The notes below the pieces were generated by a model. The model saw only the letters and a program-made list of their open reading frames with translations, had not been told where the DNA came from and ran no database searches. From Gloeocapsa sp. PCC 7428 (GTDB lineage: Bacteria > Cyanobacteriota > Cyanobacteriia > Cyanobacteriales > Chroococcidiopsidaceae): a DNA stretch of 64,000 nucleotides. The stretch covers positions 4,340,001 to 4,404,000 of the forward strand of contig NC_019745.1 of the NCBI RefSeq assembly GCF_000317555.1, written 5' to 3'. Shown piece after piece: positions 46,764 through 56,770 of this stretch. A program made the position numbers and the translations under genes. Numbering within the stretch: position 1 is the first letter of the stretch; every line of letters starts with the position of its first letter.

Positions 46764-49115
46764 TTAAACTTGAGTAAAAGGCAAACGATACGGCCAACCA
46801 GGAAATTGCTTGGCACTCGCAGCCGTAGGGTCAACATTCCAAGGCCAGCACTCGATCGCATATTCGTTTGCCCTGACGCGAATAATACCATATCCCTCGC
46901 TTTTAAGCTTTCTGTCACCAACATTACGACTGTTACTAGAGGAATTATCTACATAATACTTTTGAGTAATTTTTGGATTCGCGACAGCTAAGACGCGCAT
47001 TTTGTTACCAAATGCATCGATAAAATCTCCTGTATGTGGAGTAGCACCACCATTCGGCAATAATCCAGCAGGTTGAAACCAGCGTTGCCAAAGCGCGCCT
47101 CCCGCAGGTCCAGAAAATTGCACGACACCATCAGTAAAATTATTAATTCCGTGTCGAACCAAACTCGCTAGGTGCTGATCGCCAGAGACAACTAATGCGC
47201 CTGCATTGCGTAAAAGCGCGATCGCGCGATTCCTACCAGCCTGCGGAAAGCCGTTAGTATCGTAGTTGATTGCAGGACGGCGATTTTCATCGGTTAAGAG
47301 GCAACCGAAAAGCGTCTGCGTAATACATATTTTCGCCCTTATCCCTTGTTTATCTTGCGCCCAAGCTTCTAAAAATTTTTCTTGTCTTTCTCCTAAAAGT
47401 ACAGATGGTTGTGTTGTACTTACCGTTTTAAACTTGCGATCTTCTAGAATTGCAAAACTGACCCCACCATAGCGAAACGCACCGTAGTAAACATTGATAT
47501 TCTGTAATACTGGTGTTGGGTCGTAAGCATCTGGATTGTGACCGCATTGCGATCGCTGTACCAAATTCACAAAAGAACCTGTGTGAACATAACCGCCGCT
47601 ATTTTCATTATTGTTCGCCGCAGGTTTACCGCTTTCTCCCCAAATATTGCCTTGAAAAACATCGTGGTCGTCTACTAAAGCGATCGTAGGAGTATTCCGC
47701 GTCAGATCGCGAAACGACCAATACCAGAGATACCACTTGTACAAGTAATCGAGTACGGGAGACTTACTTATATCTTTTCGCGTTGGGCGTGTTTCGTAAA
47801 GCTGATCGCCAACGAAGAGTAATAAATCAGGTTGCTGGCGACGCAAATTTTGGGCAAGCTGCGAGTGCGGGAAGTAAATATTTTTTGAAGTGTAGCGCCC
47901 TAAAAGTTCTGCATTGGGTAATTCGGGTTTACCGACACCACCTTCGAGTGAACGTGCCGTAGCAATGACACAGCTAACTAGCCCAATCGTCAATGATTGT
48001 TTATCTACGGGGTCTTTGCGGATGATACCGTTGTAATATGCGCTTAGCGATTGATACTTATAAACGATTCGATATTCCCAATCTTGAGTAGCGTTCCAAT
48101 TGCTCAAGCGAAACAGTGCGGTATATCCAGCCCCAATAGTCGCTTCAGAACCATTTTGCCAAGCTTCGTTGGCGCTGCGATACTGAAATTGTGCGATACG
48201 TGGTTGCGTATCACCAAGAGGCACAAACTGGGCTGAGACTTTAAGCACTTTGCCGTTGAGTGAATACATCGTTCCAATGATTGGACCGAGTGCATTGTAA
48301 GGACGTACAGCGACCTTGCTTCCGCCCGTGCGCGGATCGCGAAATCCGTATCTTGCTCCTGCTTGCCCAGGGTACGGAGAAGAAACAAGCAGAATGCTGC
48401 CACAAATAGTCGAGTCTGCAACGTTTTTTAAAATGGCTTGTCCTAATATTTGACCCGTTTCCTGCGTAGCAGTCAGTTGCAACTGAAATTTACCATCTGG
48501 CTGCGGAGATATATTAAGCTGTAGTAAGACATCTTCATTAAGATCGGCTGCTAGATTTGGAGAGCCGATTTGCTCGGATGGTAGCTCAGCAAATTGTAGA
48601 GGTTGCTCTTCGCTAGTATGTTCGCGAAACCGAATGCGACCGTCAGTTTCGTAAGTACAAAGCAAACCACCGCCAATACCAGATGCTTTTTGGACAAGCG
48701 CCGCTGCGCGGTAGTCAAGCTTTCCGCTACCACCTCCAATCAGAAACCCACAAAAGCCACCAGCGCCCTTTGTTAAGAGTTTGACGACAACGCTGATTTG
48801 TGCCGAGGTTGAACCAGCAATTACTTCACGAGTCAGCAGCGACACTGTGCGGATCTCATCTCCAGCCTCGCTTGCCAAACATTCAATCAAACCATTATGC
48901 AATCGCCAATCCTGCAAACGATTTGCCCAGAATGATCGCCCAAGCCAGGTTCGTGTCATATCATTAGGAAGCGGTTGTACTGGCTGCAAGCTAGCCGCAG
49001 CTTTCGTTCTTTTTAAAGAAGATTTTGCCTTTCTTGCAGTAGAAATACTCGCAAGCGTAAATCCAGCAGTCGCATATTTAATAAACGAGCGTCTGTTTAT
49101 TTTATTAGAGTTCAT
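46764..49115 (-). CDS. PhoD-like alkaline phosphatase/phosphodiesterase, Tat-exported
   Basis: 783 residues. The N terminus MNSNKINRRSFIKYATAGFTLASIS is a twin-arginine signal (NRRSFIK). Residues ~45-370 form a long region of unclear fold with beta-rich, sugar- or lectin-like character. The catalytic part has LLLFVGDQLYETRP, ALVDDHDVFQGNIWGE, CITQTLFGCLL and VVSGDQHLASLVRHG, the metal-binding set of the PhoD/metallophosphatase family. It probably removes phosphate from extracellular esters or diesters outside the plasma membrane. The next gene upstream on the same strand is a large extracellular nucleotidase; the two may serve phosphate scavenging. PhoX is not supported. Confidence 0.87.
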   Translation of the reverse strand: MNSNKINRRSFIKYATAGFTLASISTARKAKSSLKRTKAAASLQPVQPLPNDMTRTWLGRSFWANRLQDWRLHNGLIECLASEAGDEIRTVSLLTREVIAGSTSAQISVVVKLLTKGAGGFCGFLIGGGSGKLDYRAAALVQKASGIGGGLLCTYETDGRIRFREHTSEEQPLQFAELPSEQIGSPNLAADLNEDVLLQLNISPQPDGKFQLQLTATQETGQILGQAILKNVADSTICGSILLVSSPYPGQAGARYGFRDPRTGGSKVAVRPYNALGPIIGTMYSLNGKVLKVSAQFVPLGDTQPRIAQFQYRSANEAWQNGSEATIGAGYTALFRLSNWNATQDWEYRIVYKYQSLSAYYNGIIRKDPVDKQSLTIGLVSCVIATARSLEGGVGKPELPNAELLGRYTSKNIYFPHSQLAQNLRRQQPDLLLFVGDQLYETRPTRKDISKSPVLDYLYKWYLWYWSFRDLTRNTPTIALVDDHDVFQGNIWGESGKPAANNNENSGGYVHTGSFVNLVQRSQCGHNPDAYDPTPVLQNINVYYGAFRYGGVSFAILEDRKFKTVSTTQPSVLLGERQEKFLEAWAQDKQGIRAKICITQTLFGCLLTDENRRPAINYDTNGFPQAGRNRAIALLRNAGALVVSGDQHLASLVRHGINNFTDGVVQFSGPAGGALWQRWFQPAGLLPNGGATPHTGDFIDAFGNKMRVLAVANPKITQKYYVDNSSSNSRNVGDRKLKSEGYGIIRVRANEYAIECWPWNVDPTAASAKQFPGWPYRLPFTQV

Positions 49116-49469
49116 TACTTTTAAGAAATCTTTGTAGTGCTACCCGAGCAAGGAGAATCGACGTACTAGTTTTATATTTTTTTAAGATAGATAGGCTTTC
49201 TATTTTTTATGGCGATAGTAAAATTTGGTATGAGAAGTACATACAAATTAACTTCCTACACTTCAAAATAGTGATTTATTTAAATATTCTACAAAAATTA
49301 TAGAGAGCGATCGCTCTTTATTTTTCTAAAAATATTGATATTAAGAGGCAGAAGGCAAGAGGTGAAAACCTTGCATTTATTGATGTTGAGATTCTAAAAA
49401 TGCTCTAATCTGTTGCTCGACTGCTATCAATCAATTTGTTATATTTCTTTGAATTTAGAACAACAAAAT
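49116..49469. other. Intergenic region between two minus-strand phosphatase genes
   Basis: About 350 A+T-rich bases. AGAGCGATCGCTCT (49304-49317) is a palindrome around a HIP1 core followed by a T-rich stretch, a possible terminator on the plus strand. I looked for Pho boxes ahead of the PhoD-like gene and saw none that was convincing. Confidence 0.4.
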
Positions 49470-49505
49470 AATTGCACCTCTTCTGCTTATAGAAAAGGTG
49501 CAATT
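49470..49505 (-). terminator. Hairpin terminator of the nucleotidase gene
   Basis: On the minus strand AATTGCACCT (49505-49496) pairs with AGGTGCAATT (49479-49470), followed by ATTTTGTTG. It lies 22 bases after the stop codon at 49528. Confidence 0.75.
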
Positions 49506-49527
49506 TGTTACTATCAGAAAGATAAAA

Positions 49528-52500
49528 CTACGCAAATTCAAAGCTATTGGCATTCACCGAAGTAGCTTGAATGCCTCTAAGAATAGCTAAATCGGTATCA
49601 GAAGCGTTAATGAGTGTATCAGCCCCATTTTGAGTCAGCGTGAGGTCGCTAAAGTTATTGACTTGTGATAAACCACCAATACCGATGATATCAATACCGA
49701 CTTGAAAATCAGCGATCGCATTGACGCTATTGGGTAAACCATTGTAAGCAATCCAAAACTGATCGGCACCTGCACCACCATTTAAGAGATTATCGCCTTG
49801 TCCAGCAAATAAGACATCATCACCTGAACCAGCGAATAAGCGATCGCCTGTGCCACCAATTAAGGTATCGTTACCTTCACCGCCATATAGTCGATTTCCA
49901 CCACTGCCAACAGCCGCATTGAGAATATCGTTACCTGCTTCACCAAAAAGGCGATCGCGGCTTCCAGCAAACAACTCATCATCGCCATCACCCGCATAAA
50001 GTTGATTACCACCGCCACCAGTAGAAGCATCAACAATGTCATTACCAGCCCCCGCAAAGACAGTATCGCGGGTATTGGCAAACAACTCATCATCAGTTTC
50101 TGTACCAAAAATGAGTTCTCCGGTTGGTTCAGGAGTTCCGTCGCTGTTTACTGTAATTTCAAAAACAGTTGTTGTTCCACTAATTTCATTTGCAGCAACT
50201 ACTAGTGGCTTACCGTTTGGACTGTCTTCAGCAGAAATGAATGTTAATCCTTCTATACCTAGATCGCCTGCTGTACCAGCTTCAGCATCGCCACTAAAAT
50301 CACGGTTGTTGATGTACTGAACAAACTGCGGATCGGTGGGGTCAGTAACATCGTAAGTCATTATTCCGCCAATACGTTCTAGACCAATAAACGCATAAGT
50401 CCGACCATTAATGACACCAACGGTTACGCCTTCGGGTTCTGGTCCTTTGGCATCACTGCGACTATCAAAAGAGTCATTTTCGCTATTGTCAGAGTTAAAA
50501 TCTTGGGGGTACAGCGCTGCTGTAATTTTCTCAAAATCGTCACCGCTATCGTAAACTAGTTCTCCTTCCTCAGTCCAAATCGCAAACGAGCGACCACCAA
50601 AAACGTATAGTTCTTCATACTCGCCATTACCATCCGTGTCACCGTTAGCAGTGGTAACGATTAGACGACCAAGTGCTTCCTCTGCTTGTAGTTCTTCAGC
50701 ATTAGGGAAAGCAACAGGATCGAGAACTAAATCTTCTACCCGTGCTTCTTCGCTATAGGCATCATAATCGCGAGCATCGCCTTCATTAGCAGTAATAATA
50801 AAAGTTTCGCCATCGACTTCATAGCTTGCGATCGCGTCGGGTTGGTAGATACCAAATACGGGCCAGTTGGTAATATTGATCGCATCATCTCTGTCACTGA
50901 CATCTAAACCATTGCCAAGAAGACTGTGGTCTTTAAAACCGAGAGGCAAGATATCTGTAATCTCTCCAGAAGCAATATCAAGCACTCCTAAGGCATTGTT
51001 CTCTTGCAGCGCAATCCAAGCAGTCGTAGAGTCAGAGGAAACTGTGATGTATTCTGGTTCTACATCCTGAGCTACTGTGGCATTAGGTCCAAAAATTCGT
51101 ACTCCCTCTGCAATCAGTTCGTCTTTGCGATCGTTAAACGCACTAAAGCCAGCCGTTGTAACGTTATCTTGTGTCAGATTTTCAAAACCACCTGAGACAT
51201 CAATAATGCTGATCGAACCTTCAGGATCGATGGTGTAATCGTCATTCGGTTCGCCTTCATTTGCAACTAATACCTTACTTCCATCAGGAGTAAAGGTAAT
51301 CATGTCGGGTAAAGCCCCAACTTCTACGGAACTTAAAAAGTTACCGTCCACATCAAAGAAAACAGCCCTACCTGGTAGTTGTGTATCCTCACTTTCTACG
51401 GCTACTGCAATGACACCATCAAAAATCGCCACGCTGTTAGCAATACCACCGAAAGCAGTCGAGGAAATTGAATTCAAGGCTTGAATATTTGTCGGATCGC
51501 TAATATCTAAAACATCAACTGTTGCTTGATTCGCATTGACAACAAACAGACGTTGTGTAGCAGGATCGTACTGGACAATTTCTGCGGCACCTTCATCGAA
51601 AATACCTGTTTCGTAAGTACCAATAGGTGCTAAACTAATCGCATCCGCAGCATCAATAATAGGTGTAATCACGGTATCGCTGCGTTCGTTGAGATTCTGA
51701 ATTCGAGAATCTTGTCCAGAACCAACATCCGCAACATCATAAGGTTCTTCCGCAAAATTAGCGAGGAGATATTCAGCTAAAGCATCTTGTTCAGTACCAG
51801 GATCGGCAAAATTTGCAGTTCCTGGCGCTAAATTTAAATCAGTCAGATCGACTCGATTGAATCGTTCTGCATTAGCCTCAGCAAATTGGTCAAAAGGATA
51901 GCCATCACCACCCTCAGCCAAGAAGCTTAAAGTGACGATCCGAAACTCGCGATCGCGATCGCCGACAAGTTCGCCATTTTCAACAACAATATCACGCGGA
52001 TTACCATCTGCATCCTCAACGACTAATGATTGAATGCGATTTCCCGATTCTAAATCAGGGTCAAAACTAAACGATACACCAGCAACTTGCGGAAATTGTC
52101 CAGGAGTCGCGCCAGATGCAGTAGCTGCAACACCGTGTTCAATAACTGCAAGAAGTTGTCCAGCCGTTAACGTTAATAGCGTGAGTTCATTGTTAAAGCG
52201 CAGCGCGTTTTCAATATCTAGCTGAGAAATTTCACCTGCTTCTTTACCTGTTAATTCATTCGCCGCTGTCGAAAGGGTTTCGCCAGTTTCAGGATTAACT
52301 ACACCAATCGGCGCGCGAATTCCTCCGCCATTTTTGATTGAAATGACAACTGAGTCATCAACGCTACGCGCCGCAGCGAGATTCGCATCAGCAGTTAAAT
52401 TCCCCAAGTTTGTTTCTTGAGTGCGAACATCTTCTCTTTCACCGTTGAGGAATACCTCGGAACTACCAAAAAGATTACCGTCTTTCTCTAAAATGACTTC

Positions 52501-53547
52501 TTGAATAGCCGCTGTAATCGCAACAACATCAGCATCGGCGACGACAGCATCAGGATTCGCGACAAGATTACGCAGATCTTCTACGCCTTGTTCGTCTGTG
52601 GCGTATGCACCACTCGTTAAAGGATCGATGCTTTCTGGAAGTAATATGCCATTTTCATCAAATTCGGCAACCAAGCGCCCGACGTAGTTATAGTTACCAT
52701 CAGTACTGACAATCGCGACAGGTTCACCACTCGCAGATTCGGTTAAAACCGGATAAGAACCCGCAGCTGTATCACCAGGGCGGAGGCGATCGCTTTCATC
52801 GGCTAAAATTGTATCCGATCCACCCGCAATAATAATATCTACGCCTTCTAGCAATGTCGCTAATTCTTGTTCAAGCGCTATTTGCTGTAAGTGCGAAGTC
52901 AGAATAATTTTATTGACACCCTGATTGATGAGATTATCCACCGAAATTTGAATTTCTGCTGCTAGTGCATTCAAATCCTCAGGATCAGGTGGTGAAACAA
53001 TCACATCGCCAGGCGAAGAAATCGATTCGAGTAATGGTGTCGTCGCGCCAACCACACCGACAATTTCGCCATCAACGTCAAACACGACACTTTTTGTAAT
53101 GCTATTTGGTTGTGGTGCTTGTCCTTCAGGAACAACTAAATCTCTTAAATTGGCATCTTCGCTAAAATCTAAATTAGCACTTAAATAAGGAAAACTTGTT
53201 CCAGGGTAATCACCATCCGGCGCAATGACACTTGCAACTTGTCCTGTTCCCAAATCAAATTCATGATTACCCAACGCTGAAGCATCAAAAGCGATCGCAT
53301 TCATAATTGCGATGTCACCTCGCCCAGCGCCAGCACTACCTAAAATCTCATCTAAACTCGGATCGGCACTTGCCAGTAAAAAAGGACCAGGAATATAATT
53401 ATCGCCAGACGAGATCAGAAGCGTTTGTTCAGGTAATTCGGATCGCAGTCCATTAACAACGGCTGAAAACCGAGGCGCATCCTCAACAGCAGAAATACCA
53501 GCTTCTAAGTCAGTAGCGTGCAGTAATTGTAACTTAAACGAATCCAT
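49528..53547 (-). CDS. Secreted 5'-nucleotidase / choice-of-anchor I / RTX fusion protein
   Basis: 1339 residues. About 1-340: metallophosphoesterase of the UshA type (LLHATDLEAG, SGDNYIPGP at 47-55, ALGNHEFDLG at 91-100, LTSHLQQIALEQELA). About 350-620: 5'-nucleotidase C-terminal domain (SIKNGGGIRAPIG, LRFNNELTLLTLTAGQLLAVIEHG). About 645-1175: choice-of-anchor I beta-propeller (VANEGEPNDDYTIDPEGSISIID, ANEGDARDYD, GPEPEGVTVGVINGRTYAFIGLERIGGIM). About 1190-1300: RTX-like Ca2+ repeats (AGDGDDELFAG, YGGEGNDTLIGG, NGGAGADQFWI). No signal peptide, so type I secretion through the C terminus is likely. The first metal motif is D-L-E rather than the usual D-x-H. Likely substrates are extracellular nucleotides. 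Confidence 0.9.
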   Translation of the reverse strand: MDSFKLQLLHATDLEAGISAVEDAPRFSAVVNGLRSELPEQTLLISSGDNYIPGPFLLASADPSLDEILGSAGAGRGDIAIMNAIAFDASALGNHEFDLGTGQVASVIAPDGDYPGTSFPYLSANLDFSEDANLRDLVVPEGQAPQPNSITKSVVFDVDGEIVGVVGATTPLLESISSPGDVIVSPPDPEDLNALAAEIQISVDNLINQGVNKIILTSHLQQIALEQELATLLEGVDIIIAGGSDTILADESDRLRPGDTAAGSYPVLTESASGEPVAIVSTDGNYNYVGRLVAEFDENGILLPESIDPLTSGAYATDEQGVEDLRNLVANPDAVVADADVVAITAAIQEVILEKDGNLFGSSEVFLNGEREDVRTQETNLGNLTADANLAAARSVDDSVVISIKNGGGIRAPIGVVNPETGETLSTAANELTGKEAGEISQLDIENALRFNNELTLLTLTAGQLLAVIEHGVAATASGATPGQFPQVAGVSFSFDPDLESGNRIQSLVVEDADGNPRDIVVENGELVGDRDREFRIVTLSFLAEGGDGYPFDQFAEANAERFNRVDLTDLNLAPGTANFADPGTEQDALAEYLLANFAEEPYDVADVGSGQDSRIQNLNERSDTVITPIIDAADAISLAPIGTYETGIFDEGAAEIVQYDPATQRLFVVNANQATVDVLDISDPTNIQALNSISSTAFGGIANSVAIFDGVIAVAVESEDTQLPGRAVFFDVDGNFLSSVEVGALPDMITFTPDGSKVLVANEGEPNDDYTIDPEGSISIIDVSGGFENLTQDNVTTAGFSAFNDRKDELIAEGVRIFGPNATVAQDVEPEYITVSSDSTTAWIALQENNALGVLDIASGEITDILPLGFKDHSLLGNGLDVSDRDDAINITNWPVFGIYQPDAIASYEVDGETFIITANEGDARDYDAYSEEARVEDLVLDPVAFPNAEELQAEEALGRLIVTTANGDTDGNGEYEELYVFGGRSFAIWTEEGELVYDSGDDFEKITAALYPQDFNSDNSENDSFDSRSDAKGPEPEGVTVGVINGRTYAFIGLERIGGIMTYDVTDPTDPQFVQYINNRDFSGDAEAGTAGDLGIEGLTFISAEDSPNGKPLVVAANEISGTTTVFEITVNSDGTPEPTGELIFGTETDDELFANTRDTVFAGAGNDIVDASTGGGGNQLYAGDGDDELFAGSRDRLFGEAGNDILNAAVGSGGNRLYGGEGNDTLIGGTGDRLFAGSGDDVLFAGQGDNLLNGGAGADQFWIAYNGLPNSVNAIADFQVGIDIIGIGGLSQVNNFSDLTLTQNGADTLINASDTDLAILRGIQATSVNANSFEFA

Positions 53548-54119
53548 AGGTGATATGTCTGCAATATTGATAAATTACAGCGATGCATAAAACAGATTTA
53601 TTGCTTTCAGAAAAAGCCAGTTATTGATGAGCTATTTAAACTCTGCTTTACTACAAATGGTGCAAAGCATCTCGGTCTTGTGCTACGGTCGTACTTCTGT
53701 AACTTATCAAAGAAACGTTAAGAAAATATTATCTTCCCACTAAAAATCGCTATATAGCCTTTCTACTCATAAACAAATCTTTGTTTTGTGTTTTTGGCAA
53801 ATATCAGCTTTGAGATAGATGTCATCTTCTAATATCGTTGCAACTGTCAACAGAAATCAATCATTAGATAGATGGTCTATAGAATATTTACCAAGGTGGT
53901 TGGAAGCCAACAAAAGACAAAATGTTTAACATAAAGAATAAGCTAAATCTTGTATGAAGGTGTAGCAATAAAGTATTAATGGGATTGTCTTGGTCTCTTT
54001 TCTTCAGTATTTTGCGTCATTGCATTTGGCAACTAATACAAGGAATATAGGTCGTTTAAAAAATACGATACTAACCAACATTGCTATACTATTTCTTTAA
54101 CTCGATAGGAGGATACTAG
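53548..54119. other. Intergenic region upstream of nucleotidase and baeRF genes
   Basis: 572 bases between divergent genes. On the minus strand a CTTAACGT-TTC-TTTGATAA stretch (about 53704-53725) vaguely recalls one repeat of a cyanobacterial Pho box, but the tandem pattern is poor. A strong ribosome site (AGGAGG, 54107-54112) lies 7 bases before the start at 54120. No RNA gene recognised. Confidence 0.4.
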
Positions 54120-55271
54120 ATGAAATTGTTTTCAATCGATGAAGCAAAAATATTAATTGAACAACCAAAAGGTATATGTGTTTCTATTTATATGCCCACG
54201 CATAAACTGGGAACTCAAACACAGCAAGACCCAATTCGCTTCAAAAACTTAATCAAAGAAGCCGAAGACAAATTAATCGAGGGAGGAATGCGCCCGCAGG
54301 ATGCAAGAGATATGTTAGCACGAGCGCAACAACTCGATGATTATCAATTTTGGCAACATCAAAGTGATGGACTTGCAATTTTTATTGCTGATAATTTCTT
54401 TAGCTACTACCAAGTTCCACTCAACTTTGATGAATTAGTTGTCGTCACCGATCGCTTTCACCTCAAGCCGCTATTACAGCTACTAACCAACGATGGTAGA
54501 TTCTATCTACTCGCACTCAGTCAAAATCAAATTCGGCTTTTCCAAGGGACGCGTTATAGTGTCAGCGAAATTGACTTAGAAGATGTACCGCAAAGTATTG
54601 GCGAAGCATTACGCTACGACGATCCTGAAAAGCAACTGCAATTTCATACTGGTACTGCGCAAGGTGGTGGCGGCGATCGCGCTGCAATTTTCCACGGACA
54701 AGGTGCAGGCGAAGACGATCAAAAAGAAAACATATTACGCTACTTCCGTAAGGTAGATGCGGGCATTCAAGAACTCCTTAAAAATCAACACTGTCCGCTT
54801 GTTTTAGCTGGAGTAGAATACTTATTTTCGATCTACAAAGAGGCGAATAACTACCCTTATTTAATTGAGGATGGTGTGACAGGTAATCCTGATATTGCAA
54901 AGCCTGAAGAATTACACGCACAAGCTTGGGAAGTCGTACAACCGCATTTTGAGAAAAATCAACAAGAACTTGTAGAACGGTATCAAGAATTAGCTGGAAC
55001 AGGGCAAACGAGCGACAATATACTAGAAGTTGTTCCCGCTGCCTACTTTCAGCGTGTTGATTCTTTATTTGTAGGAATTGGCGTTCAAAAATGGGGTGGC
55101 TTTGATCCAGAGAAAAATCAAGTTGAAGTTCACGAAGAACAGCAAACAGGTGATGAAGACTTGATAGATTTAGCCGCAATTCATACTCTGATAAATAGTG
55201 GTATTGTCTATGCGGTTGATCCTGAATCTGTACCAGGACATTCACCAATAGCAGGTATCTTTCGTTATTAA
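54120..55271 (+). CDS. baeRF-type (archaeo-eukaryotic release factor-like) domain protein
   Basis: 383 residues, soluble. The pattern is that of bacterial baeRF families: ICVSIYMPTHKLGTQTQQDPIRFKNLIKEAEDKL at the N terminus, FWQHQSDGLAIFIADNFFSYYQVP, FYLLALSQNQIRLFQGTRYSVSEIDLEDVP, then the eRF1 domain-3-like part with QHCPLVLAGVEYLFSIYKEANNYPYL and INSGIVYAVDPESVPGHSPIAGIFRY. These proteins are proposed to act at the ribosome under stress, but direct proof is lacking, so this is a family-level statement. A very strong ribosome site suggests high expression. No toxin or nuclease partner is adjacent. Confidence 0.85.
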   Translation: MKLFSIDEAKILIEQPKGICVSIYMPTHKLGTQTQQDPIRFKNLIKEAEDKLIEGGMRPQDARDMLARAQQLDDYQFWQHQSDGLAIFIADNFFSYYQVPLNFDELVVVTDRFHLKPLLQLLTNDGRFYLLALSQNQIRLFQGTRYSVSEIDLEDVPQSIGEALRYDDPEKQLQFHTGTAQGGGGDRAAIFHGQGAGEDDQKENILRYFRKVDAGIQELLKNQHCPLVLAGVEYLFSIYKEANNYPYLIEDGVTGNPDIAKPEELHAQAWEVVQPHFEKNQQELVERYQELAGTGQTSDNILEVVPAAYFQRVDSLFVGIGVQKWGGFDPEKNQVEVHEEQQTGDEDLIDLAAIHTLINSGIVYAVDPESVPGHSPIAGIFRY

Positions 55272-55423
55272 ACAGTATGGTGGGCAATGCCCACTTCGCT
55301 GAAATATCTTGAGGCTGCGCAAGCGTTAGGACACAAAGATTACTTCATAATCTAGATGTAGAGGGTAGATAGAAAGAATAGAAGCTATTGTTATGATTAT
55401 GAGCGTGTAGTAGAGAGTAAAGA

Positions 55424-56770
55424 ATGGGCAAACGCAAACAAGCTGATAAAATACGCATTGTCGTGTTTGTCACTAGCTTGATATTATTGAGAAGTCATAT
55501 CGGTTTAGCCCAAGATATTCCTATTATTAACACTCCGCTGAATTCGTCTGTAGAAGTTCCTGTAGATGGAGTGTTTTTTGCAGATATCTTAGTACGCGGA
55601 AGACCAATTTTTCAAGTAGGTAGTTTACCGGAACTGGATGCAACAGAACGCGCGCAAATTATCAATCGCAGAATTGCGAGTGTCTTAGCGCGATCGCAAC
55701 CTATAGAAACTGTTACTGTACAAACAAGTCCGCAACGCAATATCGCGACATTACAAGTTAATAATCGCGTGTTGATGACGGTAACGCAACAAGATGCGGA
55801 AGATTTTGGTGTTTCTGTGGAAGAATTGGCGCAACAGTGGGCGATCGCACTCAATCAAGCTTTTGATCAGCCACCGTTAGCCATTGATGTTGTGCAGCGC
55901 GTTAATATCACGATGCGCGAGTTACTCCGCGATATTATCGATAATTTACCCTCGATTATTGGTGGTTTAATTGTTGTGGCGTTGACATGGGCGATCGCGC
56001 GGGGAGTACGACAAGTTGCTTACAGTTGGGCGCAACGCACCGAAGGCGATCGCAGTACCGAAATTCTCATTGCTAAATTAGGATACGGTGGAGTATGGGT
56101 AATTGGTTCGATAATCGCCCTAGGAGTCTTAGGACTTGATTTTACTGCGTTACTTGGTACATTAGGATTAACTACAGTTGCGATTGGTTTTAGTCTCCGA
56201 GATATTTTAGGTAATTATATTTCTGGTGTCATTTTACTGGCTGCTCGACCGTTTCGACTCGGCGATCAAGTTGTTATTAAAGAATTTGAAGGCACAATTA
56301 CTCAAATTCAACTCCGCGCGACTACGATTCAAACTTATGATGGGCGGATGGTATACGTCCCCAATCAAGAAGTTTTTCAGGCGAGCATTACTAATAATAC
56401 AGCTTCCCCAGTGCGTCGAAGTTCAGTGATCGTTGGAATTGATTATGCTGCGGATATTAATACTGCAAAACAGATTATTAGAGACGCTGTTTTAACAATC
56501 AACGGTGTAGAAGTGAGTCAACCGCTAGAAATTTTAGTTCGCGAACTCGCGCCGAGTACGGTAAATCTTGAAATTCGCTTTTGGGTAAATTCGCGCCGCA
56601 TGGCTTTTTTAGAAGCAACTTCGCAGGTTGCGCAAGCGGTTAAAGAGTCACTCATGAATGAGGGAATTGCATTACCAACGGATATTTATGCTATAGAATT
56701 TCGGAATTCTTTGCCAATTTTACAGCAAACAGTATTAGAACAACCGAATGGACAAGGAAGCGAAGAATGA
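55424..56770 (+). CDS. MscS-family mechanosensitive ion channel
   Basis: 448 residues. A signal peptide (MGKRKQADKIRIVVFVTSLILLRSHIGLAQD) leads into a periplasmic domain (about 30-170), then three membrane helices at about 178-200, 222-240 and 245-268. The last includes the gating helix region LGTLGLTTVAIGFSLRDILGNYISGVILLAARPFRLGDQV, the MscS pore signature; the beta domain and C-terminal alpha/beta domain follow (TIQTYDGRMVYVPNQEVFQASITNNT). Opens under membrane tension to release solutes. The stop overlaps the next start by 4 bases (ATGA), so the pair is translationally coupled. Confidence 0.94.
   Translation: MGKRKQADKIRIVVFVTSLILLRSHIGLAQDIPIINTPLNSSVEVPVDGVFFADILVRGRPIFQVGSLPELDATERAQIINRRIASVLARSQPIETVTVQTSPQRNIATLQVNNRVLMTVTQQDAEDFGVSVEELAQQWAIALNQAFDQPPLAIDVVQRVNITMRELLRDIIDNLPSIIGGLIVVALTWAIARGVRQVAYSWAQRTEGDRSTEILIAKLGYGGVWVIGSIIALGVLGLDFTALLGTLGLTTVAIGFSLRDILGNYISGVILLAARPFRLGDQVVIKEFEGTITQIQLRATTIQTYDGRMVYVPNQEVFQASITNNTASPVRRSSVIVGIDYAADINTAKQIIRDAVLTINGVEVSQPLEILVRELAPSTVNLEIRFWVNSRRMAFLEATSQVAQAVKESLMNEGIALPTDIYAIEFRNSLPILQQTVLEQPNGQGSEE

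Noticed and set aside
53700-53730. Possible Pho box ahead of the nucleotidase gene
   Set aside because: Only one 8-base unit (CTTAACGT) looks right; the second and third units do not fit the tandem consensus.
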